Shown here one piece after another: positions 6,155-9,435 of a DNA stretch of 9,435 nt. The DNA comes from Clostridia bacterium (GTDB lineage Bacteria > Bacillota_A > Clostridia > Christensenellales > Aristaeellaceae), in assembly GCA_017399225.1 (NCBI GenBank), contig JAFQEB010000068.1, positions 1 through 9,435 on the forward strand. Reading direction: 5' to 3'. A model generated the notes under the pieces. The model was not told the origin of the DNA. It made no database searches and saw only the letters and a list, made by a program, of their open reading frames with translations. The translations under genes were made by a program, and so were the position numbers. Position 1 is the first letter of the stretch. The number at the start of each line of letters is the position of its first letter.

Positions 6155-6161
6155 TTCGACA
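6155..6161 (-). promoter_or_regulatory. 0A-box-like site (TGTCGAA)
   Basis: The minus strand reads TGTCGAA, an exact match to the Spo0A 0A-box heptamer, about 51 bp upstream of the start codon of the Spo0A-like gene. It lies in the short gap after the typA terminator, where that gene's promoter must be. Position suggests autoregulation or control by the true Spo0A. A 7-bp match can occur by chance; another copy is inside a gene at 5145-5151. I see no convincing -35/-10 pair beside it. Confidence 0.4.
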
Positions 6162-6193
6162 GGAAAGCCGCACAGGCAGCAGCCTTCGCCATG

Positions 6194-6214
6194 GGGCCGC
6201 CGCCAAAGCGGCCC
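6194..6214. repeat. GC-rich inverted repeat upstream of the Spo0A-like gene
   Basis: GGGCCGC (6194-6200) and GCGGCCC (6208-6214) form a 7-bp stem with a 7-nt loop. There is no T run on either side, so it is not a standard terminator. It lies just downstream of the typA terminator on the minus strand and may be an mRNA structure or a protein site. Confidence 0.35.
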
Positions 6215-6225
6215 GCAAAGGGCAG

Positions 6226-6256
6226 AAAAGAGACGCCTCCATGTCGGAAGCGTCTC
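6226..6256 (-). terminator. Intrinsic terminator after typA
   Basis: On the minus strand GAGACGCTTCC (6256-6246) pairs with GGAGGCGTCTC (6240-6230) to give an 11-bp stem with one G-U pair and a 5-nt loop, followed by TTTT (6229-6226). It starts 9 nt after the typA stop codon, the classic arrangement for a Rho-independent terminator. Confidence 0.9.
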
Positions 6257-6265
6257 CCATGATAT

Positions 6266-8092
6266 TTACTTCTGCTGATTGGGGCGGTTGGCGCGGCTGC
6301 GCTGCTGATGATCCAGGATCTTCTTGCGCATACGCAGAGACTTGGGGGTGATCTCCAGCAGCTCGTCGTCGTCGATGAACTCCAGGCACTCCTCCAGGGA
6401 GAGGGGGTGCACGGAGATCAGGCGCATCGCGTCCTCAGAGGCGGAGGCGTTGCGCATGTTGGTGACGTGCTTCTGCTTGCAGACGTTGACAGCCAGATCC
6501 ATGTTGTGGGCGTTCTGGCCGCAGATCATGCCCATGTAGACCTCCTGGCCTGCGCCAATGAAGAGCGTGCCGCGCTCCTGGGCGTAGAACAGGCCGTAGG
6601 AGGTGGAGGTGCCGGTCTCGAAGCAGATCATCGCGCCGGCGGAGCGGTGGGGAATGTCGCCCTTCACCGGCTCGTAGCGCTCAAACACGGAGGACATGAT
6701 GCCCTCGCCGCGGGTATCGGTCATGAATTCGCTGCGGTAGCCGAAGAGGCCACGGGACGGCACCAGGAACTCCAGGCGCACGCGATCCAGGCCGGACATG
6801 CTTTCCAGCACGCCGCGGCGGCGGCCGATCTTCTCAATGACCGCGCCGGCGCTGGCCTGGGGGGTATCCACCACCAGGCGCTCGATGGGCTCGCACTTCA
6901 CGCCGTCGATCACCTTGTAGATGACCTGGGGCTTGGAAACGGCGAACTCATAGCCCTGACGGCGCATGTTCTCGATCAGGATGGACAGGTGCAGCTCGCC
7001 GCGGCCGCAAACCTCGAAGGCGTCGGTGGAGTCGGTGTCGTTGACGCGGAGGGACACGTCTGTCTGCAGCTCGCGCATCAGGCGGGCGCGCAGGTGGCGG
7101 CTGGTCACATACTGTCCCTCGCGGCCGGCGAAGGGAGAGTCATTGACCTGGAAGGTCATGGTCACGGTGGGCTCGGAGATCTTCACGAAGGGCAGACCCT
7201 CGATGCAGGAGGGGTCGCAGACGGTGTCGCCGATGGAGATGTTCTCCGCGCCGGAGAGGGCCACAATGTCGCCCATGGAGACCTCGCCCGCATCCACGCG
7301 CTTGAGCGCCTGGTAGGTGTACAGGTTACCCAGACGCCAGGGGGTGGAGGTCACGCCGGTTTCCAGGTTCGTATGGACGACGTTCATGCCCTGACGGAAC
7401 TTGCCGCGCACCACGCGGCCCACGCCGATGCGGCCCACATACTCGGAGTAGTCGATGGTGGAGATCAGCACCTGCGCCGGGCCGTCGGGATCGCCCTCGG
7501 GCGCGGGGATGTACTTCAGGATCGACTCAAACAGCGGCTTCAGGTCGGTGCCGGGCTCCTCCATGGAGAGGGTCGCGGTACCCTTGCGGGCAGAGACGTA
7601 CAGGATGGGGTTGTCCAGGGTGGATTCATCCGCATCCAGGTCGATCAGCAGGTCAAGGATCTCGCCCGTGACCTCCTCGCACCGCTGGTCGGGGCGGTCG
7701 ATCTTGTTGATGACGATCAGCACCTTCAGCTTGAGCTCCAGGGCCTTCTTCAGCACGAAGCGGGTTTGCGGCATGGGGCCTTCGAAGGAGTCCACCAGCA
7801 GCAGCACGCCATCCACCATCTTGAGGACACGCTCCACCTCGCCGCCGAAGTCCGCGTGGCCGGGGGTGTCAACGATGTTGATCTTCGTGTCGCCATAGCG
7901 CACGGCAGTGTTCTTGGCCAGGATGGTGATGCCGCGCTCGCGCTCGATATCTCCGCTGTCCATCACGCGGTCAACGGTCTGCTGATTCTCGTGATAAGCG
8001 CCGCCCTGCTTGAGCATCTGGTCGACCAGGGTGGTCTTGCCGTGGTCAACGTGGGCAATGATGGCAATGTTGCGAATGTCTTCGCGGATCAT
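6266..8092 (-). CDS. typA: Translational GTPase TypA/BipA
   Basis: The product is a 608-aa GTPase of the EF-G/LepA superfamily that binds the ribosome and supports 50S assembly and growth in cold or stress. The full length matches the family. GTPase motifs are G1 AHVDHGKTTL (13-22), G2 ERGITI (52-57), G3 DTPGHAD (75-81), G4 NKID (129-132) and G5 SAR (167-169). Then come an EF-Tu-like beta-barrel domain (about 200-300), EF-G III- and V-like domains with CGRGELHLSILIENMRR, and the TypA-specific C-terminal domain with SVFERYEPVKGDI and RTNMRNA-type motifs (here HVTNMRNASASED). The ATG start has AAGGAG with a 10-nt spacer. An inverted-repeat element separates it from prfC upstream; no clear own promoter is visible, so it may be co-transcribed with prfC. 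Confidence 0.98.
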   Translation of the reverse strand: MIREDIRNIAIIAHVDHGKTTLVDQMLKQGGAYHENQQTVDRVMDSGDIERERGITILAKNTAVRYGDTKINIVDTPGHADFGGEVERVLKMVDGVLLLVDSFEGPMPQTRFVLKKALELKLKVLIVINKIDRPDQRCEEVTGEILDLLIDLDADESTLDNPILYVSARKGTATLSMEEPGTDLKPLFESILKYIPAPEGDPDGPAQVLISTIDYSEYVGRIGVGRVVRGKFRQGMNVVHTNLETGVTSTPWRLGNLYTYQALKRVDAGEVSMGDIVALSGAENISIGDTVCDPSCIEGLPFVKISEPTVTMTFQVNDSPFAGREGQYVTSRHLRARLMRELQTDVSLRVNDTDSTDAFEVCGRGELHLSILIENMRRQGYEFAVSKPQVIYKVIDGVKCEPIERLVVDTPQASAGAVIEKIGRRRGVLESMSGLDRVRLEFLVPSRGLFGYRSEFMTDTRGEGIMSSVFERYEPVKGDIPHRSAGAMICFETGTSTSYGLFYAQERGTLFIGAGQEVYMGMICGQNAHNMDLAVNVCKQKHVTNMRNASASEDAMRLISVHPLSLEECLEFIDDDELLEITPKSLRMRKKILDHQQRSRANRPNQQK

Positions 8093-8113
8093 AAGGTAAC
8101 ATCTCCTTAAAGG

Positions 8114-8254
8114 AAATTCGGAATTATGAATTCGGAATTCGGAATTTAGTTACTGCGACGGAATCTCTGAAGCCAAAACTCAGAAGTAGAATGCAGCAGC
8201 CGACGCCGTACCAACATTCTCAATTCCGAATTCCGCATTCCGAATTCCGAATTT
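8114..8254. repeat. Long inverted repeat made of heptamers, between prfC and typA
   Basis: Two 33-bp arms, 8114-8146 and 8222-8254, are inverted copies with 30 of 33 positions matching, around a 75-bp centre. Each arm is itself a tandem of a 7-bp unit: AATTCGG in the left arm (one copy changed to AATTATG) and AATTCCG in the right arm (one copy CATTCCG). The right arm starts one base after the prfC stop codon; the left arm ends about 6 bp from the typA Shine-Dalgarno. The A/T-rich arms contrast with the GC-rich genes. No reading frame or clear target-site duplication is visible. It may be a MITE-like or intergenic repeat, and its transcript could fold into a long hairpin. Confidence 0.85.
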
Positions 8255-8255
8255 A

Positions 8256-9435
8256 TCACAGTCTGTTCGCCGTCTCCGCCAGCTCCAGCCCCTCGTTGTT
8301 CTCGCAGGCCAGGCGGATGGACCACTCGTTCTCGAACAGCAGCACGTCGCGGTCGCGGCTGTCCTTGGCACGGCCGGAGGTGGAGGTCAGCTTCAGCTTG
8401 TCCACTTCCTTGGGCGTCTTCACGACCCAGCGGACATAGCGGAAGGGCATCGACTCCATCACGATGTCGACCTGGTACTCGGTCTTCAGGCGGTGCTCCA
8501 GCACCTCAAACTGCAGCACGCCGACGACGCCGACCATGAACTCCTCGCGGCCGGTCTCGGTGCGGATGAAGGTCTGGATGGCGCCTTCCTCGGCCAGCTG
8601 GGTGATGCCCTTCTGGAACTGCTTGCGCTTCATGCTGTCCAGCGGGCGGACGCGGGAGAAGTGTTCCGGCGCGAAGACCGGGATGTTCTCGTAGTGGAAC
8701 TTGGGGCCGGTGGAGAGGGTGTCGCCCAGCTGGTAGATGCCGGGGTCGAACAGGCCGATGATGTCGCCGGCCCAGGCCTCCTCCACACCCTCGCGGGCGT
8801 CGGCCATGAACTGCTGGGGCTGCTTGAGCGCCACCATCTTGTTCGAGCCAGAGTGCCAGACCTCCATGCCCTTCTCAAACGCGCCGGACACAATGCGCAT
8901 AAACGCCAGACGGTCGCGGTGGGCGGGGTTCATGTTGGCCTGGATCTTGAAGATGAAGCCGGAGAAATAGGGGTTCTCCGGGCCGATCTCACCCGCGTCG
9001 GACATGCGGGGCAGCGGCGGATTGGTGTACTGCAGGAAGCGATCGAGGAAGGGCTCCACGCCGAAGTTGGTGACGGCGGAGCCGAAAAACATGGGGGTCA
9101 GCTCGCCCTTGCGAACCTTTTCCAGGTCGAAGGCGTCGCCAGCCTCGTCCAGCAGCATGATCTCCTCTTCCAGGCGGTCGCGGTAGTGCTGGGCCAGCAC
9201 ATGCTCGATGGCCGGATCGTCCAGGGCGATCTCCAGCTCGTCCACGCGCTTGGAGCCGTGGTCGCCACCGGAGTACAGCGTGATCGTCTCGGTATCGCGG
9301 TGGTACACGCCCTGGAAGTCGCCGTCCACGCCGATGGGCCAGTTGATGGGGCAGGAACGGATGCCCAGCACCTGCTCCAGCTCCTCCATCAGGGCAAAGG
9401 GGTCCTTCGCGGCGCGGTCCATCTTGTTCACGAAG
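8256..9435 (-). CDS. prfC: Peptide chain release factor 3 (RF3), partial
   Basis: RF3 is a ribosome-dependent GTPase that removes RF1/RF2 after peptide release. The window holds the last 392 or so residues; the start and the first GTPase motifs lie beyond the right edge. By comparison with E. coli RF3 about 140 residues are missing. The visible part begins at the G4 motif NKMD. It continues with PINWPIGVDGDFQGVYH, LTPMFFGSAVTNFGV, the barrel-domain segment FSGFIFKIQANMNPAHRDRLAFMRIVSG (split over two strands), VEEAWAGDIIGL, QKGITQLAEEGAIQTF and VGVVGVLQFEVLEHRLKTEY, all near-diagnostic for RF3. The GTG at 9431 is an internal valine codon, not a start. The gene ends in TGA at the edge of the inverted-repeat element. 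Confidence 0.96.
   Translation of the reverse strand, partial: FVNKMDRAAKDPFALMEELEQVLGIRSCPINWPIGVDGDFQGVYHRDTETITLYSGGDHGSKRVDELEIALDDPAIEHVLAQHYRDRLEEEIMLLDEAGDAFDLEKVRKGELTPMFFGSAVTNFGVEPFLDRFLQYTNPPLPRMSDAGEIGPENPYFSGFIFKIQANMNPAHRDRLAFMRIVSGAFEKGMEVWHSGSNKMVALKQPQQFMADAREGVEEAWAGDIIGLFDPGIYQLGDTLSTGPKFHYENIPVFAPEHFSRVRPLDSMKRKQFQKGITQLAEEGAIQTFIRTETGREEFMVGVVGVLQFEVLEHRLKTEYQVDIVMESMPFRYVRWVVKTPKEVDKLKLTSTSGRAKDSRDRDVLLFENEWSIRLACENNEGLELAETANRL

Noticed and set aside
5295..6389. Minus-strand open frame of 364 codons overlapping the Spo0A-like gene in another frame
   Set aside because: It crosses the typA terminator and the end of typA, has no motif, and competes with the Spo0A frame, which has clear family residues and a ribosome binding site.
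6308..8110. Plus-strand open frame of 600 codons
   Set aside because: It is the exact antisense of typA, low in complexity and full of His, Ala and Gly; typA itself is unmistakable.
8114..8254. Possible CRISPR array
   Set aside because: The repeats are contiguous 7-bp units with no spacers, and no cas gene is present.

Overview
The window looks like a GC-rich chromosomal segment from a Gram-positive, Clostridia-like bacterium (Bacillota). Three things point that way: a Spo0A-type DNA-binding domain; a short lysine/ornithine/arginine-decarboxylase-family gene directly upstream of tmk, as in the Bacillus yaaO-tmk arrangement; and AGGAGG-type ribosome binding sites throughout. I cannot name the genus. 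Every gene I can support lies on the minus strand, so transcription runs from the right edge (9435) to the left edge (1).

Right part, 9435 to 6266: the C-terminal three quarters of peptide chain release factor 3 (prfC), then a 141-bp inverted-repeat element built from heptamers, then the ribosome-associated GTPase typA/bipA, closed by a good intrinsic terminator at 6226-6256.

Middle, 6225 to 5363: a single gene for an unusual Spo0A-like regulator. Its C-terminal DNA-binding domain is intact, but its N-terminal receiver is degenerate. A perfect 0A-box heptamer lies just upstream.

Left-centre, 5298 to 403: a tightly packed operon with its own sigma-A-like promoter, which carries a 14-bp palindrome in the 5' untranslated region. 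Gene order is ADP-ribosylglycohydrolase, PLP-dependent decarboxylase, a HAD-phosphatase/thymidylate-kinase fusion, then mnmA (tRNA 2-thiouridylase). The genes overlap or nearly touch. The operon ends in a 16-bp hairpin that begins inside the last codons of mnmA.

Left edge, about 348 to 1: a textbook rRNA promoter (TTGACT, 17 bp, TAAGAT) with phased A-tracts upstream, a leader of about 120 nt, and the first 151 nt of 16S rRNA, which continues beyond the window.

The segment is mostly housekeeping with a translation theme (prfC, typA, mnmA, 16S) plus dTMP synthesis (tmk). I see no clear novel defence or mobile system. The unusual points are the HAD-Tmk fusion with an adenylate-kinase-like P-loop, the receiver-dead Spo0A paralogue with a possible autoregulatory site, the ADP-ribosylglycohydrolase leading a housekeeping operon behind a palindrome, the heptamer inverted repeat, and odd bases at the very 5' end of the 16S gene.
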